64,000 nt of DNA from Candidatus Nitrososphaera gargensis Ga9.2 (GCF_000303155.1 NC_018719.1:1302001-1366000), one strand, 5' to 3'. Positions 34,257 through 42,811 are shown, counted from the stretch's first letter. Numbers and translations are program-made. The notes: generated from the letters alone by a model not told the origin.

Positions 34257-34307
34257 ATGGCATGTCGCGGGCTATGCGCGAGATATGAGCAGAGAGCGCC
34301 TCTATAA
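34257..34307 (+). pseudogene. Truncated copy of the MACRGIC zinc-protein gene
   Basis: ATG at 34257 gives MACRGLCARYEQRAPL then stop. The first ten residues and the surrounding bases match the start of the family at 33901, but the frame stops after 16 codons and the CPCC part is missing. Probably a decayed second copy. Confidence 0.6.
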
Positions 34308-34373
34308 GCGTAATTTCTTGGTGGCTTATCTTGATGTGGATTGGTGCATTATTGCACCTATTAATTTTGATTT

Positions 34374-34547
34374 ATGGGCACCAAAAAGCATAGAATGACA
34401 GTAGGGTTTGACAAGGGCGACATTGACTTTTTGCAGGAGCTTGGGATCTTTAAATCGACCGGCGATGGCATCAGGTTTGCTGTCAAGCTTATGCGGCTGT
34501 ATTCTATACCCACGCTCAAGGCCATAAAAGAAAAGGAGTTGTCATAA
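34374..34547 (+). CDS. Small ribbon-helix-helix-like protein (57 aa)
   Basis: MGTKKHRMTVGFDKGDIDFL, then QELGIFKSTGDGIRFAVKLM and RLYSIPTLKAIKEKELS. One strand (RMTVGF) and two helices separated by a Gly-containing turn fit a CopG/RHH fold. Could be a transcriptional repressor of the element. Confidence 0.55.
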   Translation: MGTKKHRMTVGFDKGDIDFLQELGIFKSTGDGIRFAVKLMRLYSIPTLKAIKEKELS

Positions 34548-34669
34548 TCCTTGGTTTGACAAAAGCTTATAATGAAAGCGTAAGCTTTACCATCATCACT
34601 TTCTTCTTTAGAAAAGAGAATGATGCCCCTCCCTCTCCTTGAGGTGCATCTTTGAATATATGAGATGTC

Positions 34670-35425
34670 GTGAATGACAATTTTACCAAGGAGAAAGTAT
34701 TAAAGGTGATAATCCCAAGGGATGGAGTGATGGGGACCGCCGACGGAGCGCAGGGTCTTGTGCTCACTGTCGAAGAGCTTCTGGGTCGACCTTTAAACGA
34801 TATTGAAAAGAAATACGCTCCCAAAATCCTTTACGTCAAAGGATCAATGCGAATTCCTTTACCAAGACCCAGAGTGTCGATAGTGGGTTCTAGGAAGGCA
34901 TCCGAAGAGGGACTTCATGCGGCCAACAGAATCGCGAGCACCCTAGTAAAAGATGGAGTTGTGATTGTCAGCGGTCTTGCAGAAGGAATCGATACTTCTG
35001 CCCACCAAGCAGCCCTAGAATCGCATGGACGAACGATCGCAGTTATTGGCACGCCGCTGAACAAGGTCTTTCCTGCAAAGAATTATCAGCTTCAACAAGA
35101 AATTATGAATAACCATCTAGTCATTTCACAATTTCCCATCGGGCATCCAACACGTCCGAAGGATTTTGTTCTAAGAAATCGGACTATGGCACTGATTTCT
35201 GACGCCACAATTATTGTGGAAGCTGGTGAGTTTAGCGGCTCTTTACATCAGGGTTGGGAAGCACTCAGGCTTGGCCGCTCATTGTTCATTTGGAAATCTA
35301 TATTGGAAAATAAAAAACTCACTTGGCCGAGGAAGATGATGCAGTATGGCGCGATGGAGCTTTCCAATCCAGAAGATGTCCTTGAAGTTTTGCCATCAGA
35401 TTTACAGATGCCTTTATTCCAGTAA
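34670..35425 (+). CDS. DprA/Smf-like Rossmann-fold protein
   Basis: 251 residues from GTG at 34670. The DprA/SMF core is clear: VSIVGSRKASEEGLHAANRI, VIVSGLAEGIDTSAHQAALE, GRTIAVIGTPLNKVFPAKNY, VLRNRTMALISDATIIVEAG. No SAM or winged-helix extension. In bacteria DprA loads RecA on incoming DNA; archaea do not normally use it. It is followed after 5 bases by a phosphoribosyltransferase gene. DprA-like plus PRTase pairings occur in bacterial PsyrTA/RqlHI-type systems, so this may be a toxin-antitoxin or defence module. Confidence 0.9.
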   Translation: MNDNFTKEKVLKVIIPRDGVMGTADGAQGLVLTVEELLGRPLNDIEKKYAPKILYVKGSMRIPLPRPRVSIVGSRKASEEGLHAANRIASTLVKDGVVIVSGLAEGIDTSAHQAALESHGRTIAVIGTPLNKVFPAKNYQLQQEIMNNHLVISQFPIGHPTRPKDFVLRNRTMALISDATIIVEAGEFSGSLHQGWEALRLGRSLFIWKSILENKKLTWPRKMMQYGAMELSNPEDVLEVLPSDLQMPLFQ

Positions 35426-35430
35426 CTATA

Positions 35431-36075
35431 ATGCGCATCACTAAAATTGAATTCGGTTCATACCTGACATATTCGCCAAAGTGCGATTCAGATGCAGCTA
35501 AAGCATCAAGAAACGCCATGAGAGCGTTAAAGGACGACGAAGTTCTTCCAAACTCTCAAATTCTGACATCTGAATTCATTGCGAATCTGATCAGAGATAA
35601 TCTCAATAGCTTGCCCTTTTCAAATTTCTTTAAAGCCAAGCCTATTCTAGTTCCCACTCCGCGCAGCTCCCTAATTCGACCAGGCACTCTCTGGGTTCCA
35701 CAACGACTAGCCAATGCACTTGCGCAAAGAGGACTAGGAAAGAATGTTGAGCCTTGTCTTAACCGCTTCAAGGCTGTAAGGAAATCTGCAACAAGTCAAG
35801 GAGACAGGCCAAAGGCATTCGAACATTACAATTCGATGGAAGTGCAAAAAATCTTTCCTGAACCCTCAGAAATTCTTTTGATAGATGATATTGTAACGCG
35901 AGGTGCCACCCTCTTGGGCGCAGCTAACAAATTGGCAGATGCCTTTCCTAGAGCGCACATTCGTGTATTTGCTGCGATGCGAACGATAAGCCCACCGGAT
36001 GTTTTTAGATCACTGTTTGATCCGTGCGTAGGTAATATCGAGTTGAGAGGCATCGATACATTTCGACGACCCTAG
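35431..36075 (+). CDS. ComF-like phosphoribosyltransferase
   Basis: 214 residues with a type I PRTase fold. The PRPP-binding loop is EILLIDDIVTRGATLLGAAN (about 149-168). Upstream are PILVPTPRSSLIRPG and a flexible-loop region rich in Arg/Lys. No N-terminal zinc finger as in ComF. It forms an operon with the DprA-like gene, and its 3' end overlaps the convergent AbrB-like gene by 4 bases. Substrate base unknown. Confidence 0.88.
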   Translation: MRITKIEFGSYLTYSPKCDSDAAKASRNAMRALKDDEVLPNSQILTSEFIANLIRDNLNSLPFSNFFKAKPILVPTPRSSLIRPGTLWVPQRLANALAQRGLGKNVEPCLNRFKAVRKSATSQGDRPKAFEHYNSMEVQKIFPEPSEILLIDDIVTRGATLLGAANKLADAFPRAHIRVFAAMRTISPPDVFRSLFDPCVGNIELRGIDTFRRP

Positions 36076-36266
36076 CTGTCGACCCTTCTAATCTCAATGA
36101 CGGGTTTCTCGTTCCTCTTAACATATTCAAATTCTACAAGCTCTCCGCCCTTGAGCTCCCATTGCTTTACGATTCTGACAGGAATGGTCACAAATAAGCT
36201 TGAGGGATGGTCCTGCCGCTTTCTTACTATGGATCTTGGGTGCTTGGCAAACTTTATCTTGCTCAT
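36072..36266 (-). CDS. AbrB/SpoVT-like protein at the right end of the element
   Basis: ATG at 36266 (MSKIKFAKHPRSIVRKRQDH) gives 64 residues; the frame is open back to 36323. The core is SLFVTIPVRIVKQWELKGGE then LVEFEYVKRNEKPVIEIRR, an AbrB swapped hairpin. It converges on the PRTase gene and is the last gene before the right attachment site. Fourth AbrB-like gene in the element. Confidence 0.7.
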   Translation of the reverse strand: MSKIKFAKHPRSIVRKRQDHPSSLFVTIPVRIVKQWELKGGELVEFEYVKRNEKPVIEIRRVDS

Positions 36267-36363
36267 ATGTGTACCAAAATTGCTTTTTGGAGTCCATAAC
36301 AGGGACTTTTGACCTCTTTTCACTTGAAAATTGCCTCATAAGGATAGTTTAACATACGCATAC

Positions 36364-36377
36364 TGCATGGAAAGAAT
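36364..36377. other. Right attachment site core (attR)
   Basis: TGCATGGAAAGAAT, identical to 22945-22958. Followed by AATAG, which restores an Lrp end with stop TAA, so the sequence to the right is the original downstream flank of the Lrp gene. Confidence 0.85.
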
Positions 36378-36447
36378 AATAGCTATTGCAAAGGAATTTT
36401 ACCCTCCCCGGTTATAACACTGAACCCATAAAGGATGCAGTATTGTC

Positions 36448-37218
36448 GTGCTAGACCCAATCACCACTATAGTAGTTCTCATTGCAGTTGGCCTTGGGGC
36501 CGGAACCTTGGGTTCGATGATAGGGGTGGGCGGCGGCATCATAATGGTGCCGGCTCTTACATTCTTGGGCTTGCCGCCTGCCCAAGCGGCAAGCACGAGC
36601 CTAATTGCGGTGACCTCTACAAGCGTGTCGTCGACTATAGAATATTCCAGACAAAAGAGGATCGACTACCGGCTTGGGCTCACAATGTCTGCATTTGCAG
36701 TACCTGGCGCAGTGCTGGGCGCCATCCTTTCTGAATCCGTGTCAGTAGAGTCGTTCAAGCTGTACTTTGGCATCTTGCTGATGTTCGCCGGCATCTATGT
36801 GCTTTACAAGAATTCAATTCTAAAAGATAGCGCCGCCAAAAAGCGCTCGATGGCCTATGCCGCAGTGTTTCCGGCAACTTTTGGAGCAGGCATCATAGCA
36901 AGCTTATTTGGCGTAGGCGGCGGGATAATATTTGTGCCACTGATGCTGCTCGTGCTTGGCCTGACTATGCCGCGTGCCGTGCCAACATCTCAGCTGACGC
37001 TCATGACGACTTCGATTGCAGGCATCTTTGCGCACGGTCTCTTGGGGCATCCTGACTACCTGCAGGCAGCCGCTCTGTCAGCAGGCGCGTTTGCTGGTGC
37101 ACAGATAGGGGCAAGGATATCGCGTACTACAAAAGACGTGCTGCTTCAACGTTTGCTGGGCTTGGCACTGATAGCAGTGGCCATCGAGTTTGTCATCGAC
37201 TGGTTCGCCTCAAGGTAG
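36448..37218 (+). CDS. TauE/SafE (TSUP) family permease
   Basis: 256 residues from GTG, about eight membrane helices in two repeats. Each repeat carries the family signature: GSMIGVGGGIIMVPALTFLG near the start and ASLFGVGGGIIFVPLMLLVL in the middle. TSUP proteins export or import sulfite, sulfonates or related anions; the substrate is not predictable. Before integration of the element it was the next gene after the Lrp regulator. Confidence 0.9.
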   Translation: MLDPITTIVVLIAVGLGAGTLGSMIGVGGGIIMVPALTFLGLPPAQAASTSLIAVTSTSVSSTIEYSRQKRIDYRLGLTMSAFAVPGAVLGAILSESVSVESFKLYFGILLMFAGIYVLYKNSILKDSAAKKRSMAYAAVFPATFGAGIIASLFGVGGGIIFVPLMLLVLGLTMPRAVPTSQLTLMTTSIAGIFAHGLLGHPDYLQAAALSAGAFAGAQIGARISRTTKDVLLQRLLGLALIAVAIEFVIDWFASR

Positions 37219-37261
37219 TTTGGCTTGTTTTTTGGCAGCCCTAATTTTTGTGGATATATCT

Positions 37262-39079
37262 TTACTTTCTTGCTTCGTCGACATAGAATATCGCTTCGTT
37301 TCTTTTGAGCGCGACGCCAGCTGCCAGGTTCAGGATTGAATTGTGCAGCCTTGCAGCATCAGGCTCTGATCCTTCGCTATTGCCGGCGAGCACAAGATGC
37401 AGCTTGATACTTGAGCCAAGGACATCACCCAGCTCTTGGTTCACTGTCGCTGTGTACGGCCGCAGCGCGCCGCGGAAGACATCAGCCCTTGCTCTTAGGA
37501 CGCCAGAGATCTTTTTGCCCACAGGCGCGTCCGGCCCAACGATTACGACTGTGCCCTTAGAGTCCTTGTACTTTGCAGGCTCTTCTACCGCGCCTTGCGG
37601 TGCCATCGCGTTTACCGCTTCCTTTGTGATCAGCCCTGGAATGTAGATAAAGTTGTTGACCAGTGCGTCCCACTGGCTTCTTGAAAGCGAGCTGAATGCG
37701 GCATTGTAGTCATAGTCGCCGGTAAAATGAATGACAGAATCGATCTTGCCAAACTTTGTCCTTGCGGTGTTAAAGATGCGCCTCACACTCTCTTCGTCCA
37801 GCATGTTTATGGCGTGGTTGTGGAAATCTCGGTATTCTTGCATGTCGCTCTGGTTGTTGGCAAGGACTATTACCTGCTTTGCGCCAGCGCCTTGCGCAAG
37901 TCTTGCGACCTGCTTGACCCGCTCGATGTCTTTTTTGGCTGAAGAGCTGGTGGTCAGGATGATGACCTTGTCCTTCAAGTCGGGCTGTGCTGGTCCGTCG
38001 ACTGAGGTTCCAACTATCGGCTTGACAGGGTAGAACACGCGGTCGTTTGGGATCACCCTGCCGTTTATCAGCTTGCTTATCTTCTCGTCGCAGAGGTTCA
38101 TGACCATCTCTGCCACGTCCTCCTGCGTCAAGAACTCGCCGTCAACTATCATCTTGCTAGTGTTATTCTGTATCTTTTCGGCAATTTCCTGCATCTTGGC
38201 AAGAGCGCCTGCAACGGTTTCCGAAAGTTTCTTTATGTTTTCTTCAGATTCTTCTTGCCCACGCGCCTTGGCAATCTCGACCGCCACCTGTCGGCAGCCG
38301 TTTGCGACAACTTCGTCCTGCTCGCCCAGCAGAGGGAGCGCGCCCGCAGTGACCTTCTCGACCTCTATAGAGCTAAGCCCAGGGTAGCCGCCTATGCGCA
38401 GAAATTCGGCGGCAGCCTTTGGATAGACTGTCTTGTATATCCTGTCAGAGTGCACCGGCCCAGGGTTGGTGGATATCGAGCGAATGTCGCGCTCTACCAG
38501 CTCCCACGCAAGGGCCTCTGCAAGGCGGTTCTTGGCTCCCTGTGCCGCCGTGTATGGAGTCCGAAATCTGTAGGGCCTCTGCTCGTAGCGGTTCTCCTCT
38601 GTGAAAAATGTCGCAATCGTGATTATCTTGCCGCCCCTTTCCATCGCGCTCAGACCGCTGACAGAGGTCCAGAACGTGCCTGTCAGGTGGATGGCAACAG
38701 CTTCGCGGAACTCTTTGACGCTTGCATTTGTAAAAGTCTTGACAGGTCCTGAAACACCTGCATTGTTGACAATGATGTCGACCTTGCCAAACTGATTCTT
38801 CAGGCTCGCAAACATGGCGTTTATGCCGGCTTCATCTGCGACATCAACTCTGGGGAAAACCACGACCTTGCCAGAAGATCCGGCAGAAGCGATTATCTTG
38901 TTCAGCATGCTAGCTGTCTGGTCAAGAGGCTCCTTTCTCCTGCCCATGATGACAATGTTGGCACCGTTCTCGGCAAACTTTTTTGCTATTGCCTGCCCGA
39001 TGCCTGTCCCGCTGCCAGTAATAACAACAGTTTTACCGCTAAATTTCAGATTAGATTTGAGAGAAGACTGCTTTTCCAC
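37262..39079 (-). CDS. Tandem SDR-fold reductase, malonyl-CoA-reductase-like
   Basis: 605 residues with two Rossmann units. The first (15-260) has TGSGTGIG (21-28), NNAG (105-108) and YTAAQ at 176-180, so the usual YxxxK Lys is Gln. The second (about 370-600) has lost the Gly-rich loop. The region between them (about 255-345) is helical. The layout and blocks such as STNPGPVHSDRI resemble halves of the bifunctional Chloroflexus malonyl-CoA reductase, built of SDR pairs. A role in the thaumarchaeal 3-hydroxypropionate/4-hydroxybutyrate cycle is attractive but unproven. Confidence 0.75.
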   Translation of the reverse strand: MEKQSSLKSNLKFSGKTVVITGSGTGIGQAIAKKFAENGANIVIMGRRKEPLDQTASMLNKIIASAGSSGKVVVFPRVDVADEAGINAMFASLKNQFGKVDIIVNNAGVSGPVKTFTNASVKEFREAVAIHLTGTFWTSVSGLSAMERGGKIITIATFFTEENRYEQRPYRFRTPYTAAQGAKNRLAEALAWELVERDIRSISTNPGPVHSDRIYKTVYPKAAAEFLRIGGYPGLSSIEVEKVTAGALPLLGEQDEVVANGCRQVAVEIAKARGQEESEENIKKLSETVAGALAKMQEIAEKIQNNTSKMIVDGEFLTQEDVAEMVMNLCDEKISKLINGRVIPNDRVFYPVKPIVGTSVDGPAQPDLKDKVIILTTSSSAKKDIERVKQVARLAQGAGAKQVIVLANNQSDMQEYRDFHNHAINMLDEESVRRIFNTARTKFGKIDSVIHFTGDYDYNAAFSSLSRSQWDALVNNFIYIPGLITKEAVNAMAPQGAVEEPAKYKDSKGTVVIVGPDAPVGKKISGVLRARADVFRGALRPYTATVNQELGDVLGSSIKLHLVLAGNSEGSEPDAARLHNSILNLAAGVALKRNEAIFYVDEARK

Positions 39080-39154
39080 AAAATTGCAACTTTTTCAGGA
39101 CTATTAAAGGTAACTTCATGTCCGGCATTAGTTATGAACACCTTTGTGGAATTG

Positions 39155-39562
39155 CTAGGGCGTTGGTTTGTTGAGTATATGCAGCCGAGTTTTAATGTGC
39201 CCCGCAATCCTGTCAGCGATTTCCAGCATGGCCTGGTTGAAAGCAAACGAGTCTTCGTGAATCCATTTGCCATAAATCCTGATGTGGTCGTCCAAGGGGT
39301 CAACCCTTATCTCGCCTTCGCGCAGCATGACTTCCTTTAGCATCTCAATCAGCTTGGCGTCCTCTTGCAATACCTCGGCAAACTCGTCCGCGCCAGTCCA
39401 CCTGACGCCGACTACTTGCTTGTTGCCAAAATGGCCCTTTGTTATGGGCTCACACCTTGCAAGAAAATTGCCGTTCTCTCCGCTTTCTACCTTCAAGATA
39501 TAGTGTACTTGATAATATTGCAACAGGCCATACGGCAACGGGGTTGGGTCTTGCTTTGGCAT
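39155..39562 (-). CDS. Conserved hypothetical protein (135 aa)
   Basis: MPKQDPTPLPYGLLQYYQVH start; a beta-rich first half (YILKVESGENGNFLARCEPI) and helical second half (AFNQAMLEIADRIAGHIKTR). I recognise no domain. It is followed after 6 bases by nothing on its strand, and its start is about 7 bases below the end of the next minus-strand gene, suggesting an operon with 39569-39871. Confidence 0.7.
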   Translation of the reverse strand: MPKQDPTPLPYGLLQYYQVHYILKVESGENGNFLARCEPITKGHFGNKQVVGVRWTGADEFAEVLQEDAKLIEMLKEVMLREGEIRVDPLDDHIRIYGKWIHEDSFAFNQAMLEIADRIAGHIKTRLHILNKPTP

Positions 39563-39568
39563 ATTCTC

Positions 39569-39871
39569 TCAATTCCTCTGCAACACTTGGACAAAGTCGA
39601 TATTTTTGCCGTTTACTTTTATCAGGCCCTTGTTAGTCACTAGTCTGGACGACAGCGCAAAGCCGTGGCTGTAGTAGGCTTCTTTGTGCTCTAGCTGGTG
39701 CGATCCGTATGGAAGCGCATCGCAATCAATCCCACTTTTCTTCATTTCCTGCGCCAGCTTTTGGTGCGCAGCCACCCTCTTTATGACGATCGGCTCGGCA
39801 TCACCATGACCACCGTGTTCTTCCTCTTCCTCGTGCGATTGAGCGTGAGAAGAATGATGTGTATGCTCCAC
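39569..39871 (-). CDS. Hypothetical His/Glu-rich protein (100 aa)
   Basis: GTG at 39871 gives EHTHHSSHAQSHEEEEEHGG, a His-rich start that may bind metal; the frame is open a further 27 bases. The rest (IVIKRVAAHQKLAQEMKKSG ... GKNIDFVQVLQR) shows no known motif. The ending LIKVNGKNIDFVQVL resembles a small S4-like or beta module but is too short to be sure. Confidence 0.6.
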   Translation of the reverse strand: MEHTHHSSHAQSHEEEEEHGGHGDAEPIVIKRVAAHQKLAQEMKKSGIDCDALPYGSHQLEHKEAYYSHGFALSSRLVTNKGLIKVNGKNIDFVQVLQRN

Positions 39872-39905
39872 GGCAACAGATAGGATTGCCGCCCACAAAT
39901 AAATT

Positions 39906-40427
39906 CTACTGCAATCTTTTCAGGTATCTCTTGACGCCTGATTTCTCAAGTATACCTGCCTTTTTCAGCACGCTGGATTCTAGGTCGCGCTTGTATTTTT
40001 CGACCTTTCTGGCTATGTCTTGGTGCTTTATCGCCAGAATCTGGCACGCAAGTATACCTGCGTTCTTGGCGCCGTTTACCGCGACAGTGGCTACAGGAAC
40101 GCCGGGTGGCATCTGCGCTATTGACAGAAGCGAATCCAAGCCGTCAAGGCTCTTTGTCCTGACTGGAACACCGATTACGGGCAGAGGCGTCAGCGATGCC
40201 ACCATGCCAGGCAAGTGAGCAGCGCCTCCGGCCCCTGCAATAATGACCTCCATACCTCTCTTCTTCGCACCAGAAGCGTAATCGACCATCCTCCTCGTGG
40301 TGCGGTGCGCAGACACTATCGTGATCTCATTTGGAATGCCAAACGAGTCGAGAACCTCTTTTGCCTCTTTCATTACAGGCAGATCAGAGTCGCTTCCCAT
40401 TATGATGCCGACAAGAGCTTTTTTCAT
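39906..40427 (-). CDS. purE: N5-carboxyaminoimidazole ribonucleotide mutase
   Basis: 173 residues. Class I PurE motifs: [54 protein letters not shown]. Converts N5-CAIR to CAIR in purine synthesis. Its ATG overlaps the purK stop (ATGA), so the two genes are coupled; class I PurE with PurK is the bacterial-type two-step route. Confidence 0.96.
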   Translation of the reverse strand: MKKALVGIIMGSDSDLPVMKEAKEVLDSFGIPNEITIVSAHRTTRRMVDYASGAKKRGMEVIIAGAGGAAHLPGMVASLTPLPVIGVPVRTKSLDGLDSLLSIAQMPPGVPVATVAVNGAKNAGILACQILAIKHQDIARKVEKYKRDLESSVLKKAGILEKSGVKRYLKRLQ

Positions 40428-41605
40428 TCTGCTCCACCCGTAGGGATAAGCTCGACCGCCTTTCTAGCCTTTGCGGCGCGCGCAAGCGCCTCCTTTACAG
40501 TCCTGCCTGTAGCAGTGATATGGCCCAGCTTGCGCTGCGGCTTGGCAGTTTTCTTGCCATATATGTACAGCTTTGCGCCGGGCACTCTGAGCATCTTTGT
40601 CAGGCCCTTTACAGCGTATGGCCCGTTTGAATTTTCAGCGCCAAGTATGTTGATCATGACCGCAGGCGATAGCAGCTCTGGTTTTGATAGTGGCAGGTCG
40701 AGCACCGCCCGCAGGTGCTGCTCAAACTGCGAGACGGAGCACGCCTCGTTAGTATAGTGGCCTGAATTGTGCGGCCTTGGGGCGATCTCATTTACCAACA
40801 CGTCGCCCTTTTTTGTTACAAACATTTCAATGCCAAATATCCCGGCGCCGTGCAGCACTTGCATGGTTCTTTCTGCCATCTTTTTTGCTTTTAACTCCAC
40901 TTTGCGATCAATTCTCGCCGGCACTATAGTGGTGTCAAGGATGCTGTTCTTATGTATGTTTTCCGCCACCGGGAACGACTCTATCTGGCCGCTTGGGTTG
41001 CGGGCGACCATTATGGATATCTCTTTTGTGAACGGCACGAACTTCTCCAGCATGCATTCCCTGCCTGCAAAGTAGTTGAAGGCTTCATGCATTTTGTTTT
41101 TTGAGGTTATCAGAAAGTTGCCCCTGCCATCGTACGAGTCCTCGCATGCTTTGAGCATGGCAGGGAATCCAAACTGCTCGCATAGTTCGTGCAGGTGCTC
41201 TTCAGATCGCACAAGCGCAAAATCCGGCACGGCGATCTTGTGATCTTTCAGAAACGACTTTTGCCGGTATTTGTTCTGTATTATACGCAGGGTCTCCGGC
41301 GCCGGCCTGACAGGATAGCTCTTTGCTTCAAGCTCTTTGAGCGCTGCAGAATTCGCCAGCTCGATTTCATAGGTCAGAATGTCGCACTTTTCCGCCAGTT
41401 TCATTATCGCGTTTTCGTCCTTAAAGTCGGCAACTATCTGCTCGTCTGCCACTCCAGAAGCTGGGCATCCTTCAGTAGGATCAAGCACGATAACCTTAAG
41501 CGACATCCGCCTTGCCTCATGCGCAATCATTTTTCCGAGTTGACCTCCGCCGATAATACCTACGCAGATTGGTCGGCCTATGGCAAGGAGGTCATTGCTA
41601 ACCAT
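40424..41605 (-). CDS. purK: N5-carboxyaminoimidazole ribonucleotide synthetase
   Basis: 393 residues, ATP-grasp. [20 protein letters not shown] near the start, ATP-binding [20 protein letters not shown], and the metal/substrate segment [20 protein letters not shown]. Uses ATP and bicarbonate on AIR to form N5-CAIR for PurE. Divergent from purC over about 90 bases. Confidence 0.96.
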   Translation of the reverse strand: MVSNDLLAIGRPICVGIIGGGQLGKMIAHEARRMSLKVIVLDPTEGCPASGVADEQIVADFKDENAIMKLAEKCDILTYEIELANSAALKELEAKSYPVRPAPETLRIIQNKYRQKSFLKDHKIAVPDFALVRSEEHLHELCEQFGFPAMLKACEDSYDGRGNFLITSKNKMHEAFNYFAGRECMLEKFVPFTKEISIMVARNPSGQIESFPVAENIHKNSILDTTIVPARIDRKVELKAKKMAERTMQVLHGAGIFGIEMFVTKKGDVLVNEIAPRPHNSGHYTNEACSVSQFEQHLRAVLDLPLSKPELLSPAVMINILGAENSNGPYAVKGLTKMLRVPGAKLYIYGKKTAKPQRKLGHITATGRTVKEALARAAKARKAVELIPTGGAE

Positions 41606-41693
41606 TAACTTGGTATTAGCTGGTTAGTAGCAGTGTTAAAAATCTTTCAATCATAGATAGATTTTTTATTGCATGCACATAGTAGGCATTGCA

Positions 41694-42530
41694 ATGATGA
41701 GGCTCCTACGCAAGGGCAAGGTCAAGGACATTTACGAGCTTGATAACGGCAACATCTTGTTTCACTTTTCAGACCGTGTTTCTGCCTTTGATGTCAATAT
41801 GGCCACTCCCATCCCAAGGAAGGGTGAGGTTCTCTGCAGGTTCGGCCAGTTTTGGTTTGATACGCTTCAAACTCCGCATCACATGGTAAGGATAGTCGAA
41901 AAGGACAAGATGGAGGTAAAGAAGCTCAAAATGGTACCTGTGGAATGCGTGGTACGGGGATACTTTTATGGTAGCTTTGTCGACCGATACAAAGGTCATC
42001 TTGGCAAGGGTCTGCCATTGGACTTCAAGCCTATTCTGGCAGGTAAACTGCCGCGGCCCATTTTCGACCCTACGACAAAGTCTGAGGAGCATGACACGCC
42101 AATAACCAGGCAGCAAGCAATCTTCTCAGGCATTTTGTCTGAAAAGGACTTTGATTACTTGGAAAAAACATCAATATCGCTATATGAGAAAATGAGCAAG
42201 ATTGTGGAGCGGGCAGGTTTTATCATTGCAGACGTCAAGTTCGAATTTGGCAGGAATGAACAGGGCGACATTGTCCTTGGGGACTCGCTTGGTCCCGACG
42301 AGTACAGGCTGTGGCTCAAGACCGACCACCAGCCCGGCAAGGTTCAAGAAAGCTATGACAAGCAACTTTTGCGCGACTGGCTTGCCAAGATAGGGTTCAA
42401 GGACAAGGTAGACAGTCTTGCCAAGGAGGGCAAAAAACCTGAATCTCCTGAAGTGGCGCCCGAAGTGGCAAACGAGCTTAGCCGGCGATACATTCTGGCC
42501 TACGAGCGCATAAGCGGCCGCAAATTATAG
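41694..42530 (+). CDS. purC: SAICAR synthetase
   Basis: Motifs: LLRKGKVKDIYELDNGNILF, SDRVSAFDVNMATPIPRKGE, VECVVRGYFYGS, DVKFEFGRNEQGDIVLGDSL. Joins aspartate to CAIR. ATG at 41673 would add seven residues. I chose 41694 because the TATA-like TTTTTTATT (41662-41670) lies about 27 bases upstream, giving a leaderless transcript beginning MMRLLRKGK; ATG at 41697 is equally possible. The shared promoter region with purK suggests co-regulation. Confidence 0.93.
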   Translation: MMRLLRKGKVKDIYELDNGNILFHFSDRVSAFDVNMATPIPRKGEVLCRFGQFWFDTLQTPHHMVRIVEKDKMEVKKLKMVPVECVVRGYFYGSFVDRYKGHLGKGLPLDFKPILAGKLPRPIFDPTTKSEEHDTPITRQQAIFSGILSEKDFDYLEKTSISLYEKMSKIVERAGFIIADVKFEFGRNEQGDIVLGDSLGPDEYRLWLKTDHQPGKVQESYDKQLLRDWLAKIGFKDKVDSLAKEGKKPESPEVAPEVANELSRRYILAYERISGRKL

Positions 42531-42638
42531 CTCAATTTCAGACCTGCTTTTTGCCAGTTTTTGACCAGTATGCATGCTCATAACGACCGCACAGGCTAGC
42601 ATGTCTGCCCTGCGGCGACTATCTACCATACTTATTAA

Positions 42639-42664
42639 ATTGCTATGATAGATATCATAGCAAT
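42639..42664. promoter_or_regulatory. 26-bp palindrome between purC and an ArsR-like regulator
   Basis: Two 12-bp arms, ATTGCTATGATA and TATCATAGCAAT, with GA between. It lies 109 bases after the purC stop and about 150 bases before the regulator gene. There is no T-run behind it, so an operator is more likely than a terminator. The rest of 42531-42811 is AT-rich with no gene. Confidence 0.6.
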
Positions 42665-42811
42665 AGTATTAGTATATTAATATTGTATTAATAATCGTTA
42701 CGTATAGCTATATGTTGGACCGACATGGCAATAGTCATAACATTTAACAATCAGGGCAACAATTACTGATATAACTGCCTTTTACTATGTACGTTCGATT
42801 CTGATGCTACA

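Larger units (their letters stand above)
22945..36377. mobile_element. Integrated plasmid- or virus-like element (about 13.4 kb)
   Basis: Bounded by the direct repeat TGCATGGAAAGAAT at both ends. The left copy lies in the 3' end of the Lrp gene and the right copy is followed by chromosomal sequence leading to the TauE/SafE gene. A tyrosine integrase sits just inside the left end. Inside are an MCM-like helicase, a putative recombination protein, ParB-like, TFB-like and AbrB-like proteins, tiny zinc proteins, and a repeat-rich possible origin. No capsid, terminase or conjugation gene is recognised, so plasmid-like seems more likely than virus, but many genes are unknown. Also near the ends: ACTATCCTTA at 22966 and its inverted copy at 36339. 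Confidence 0.88.
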
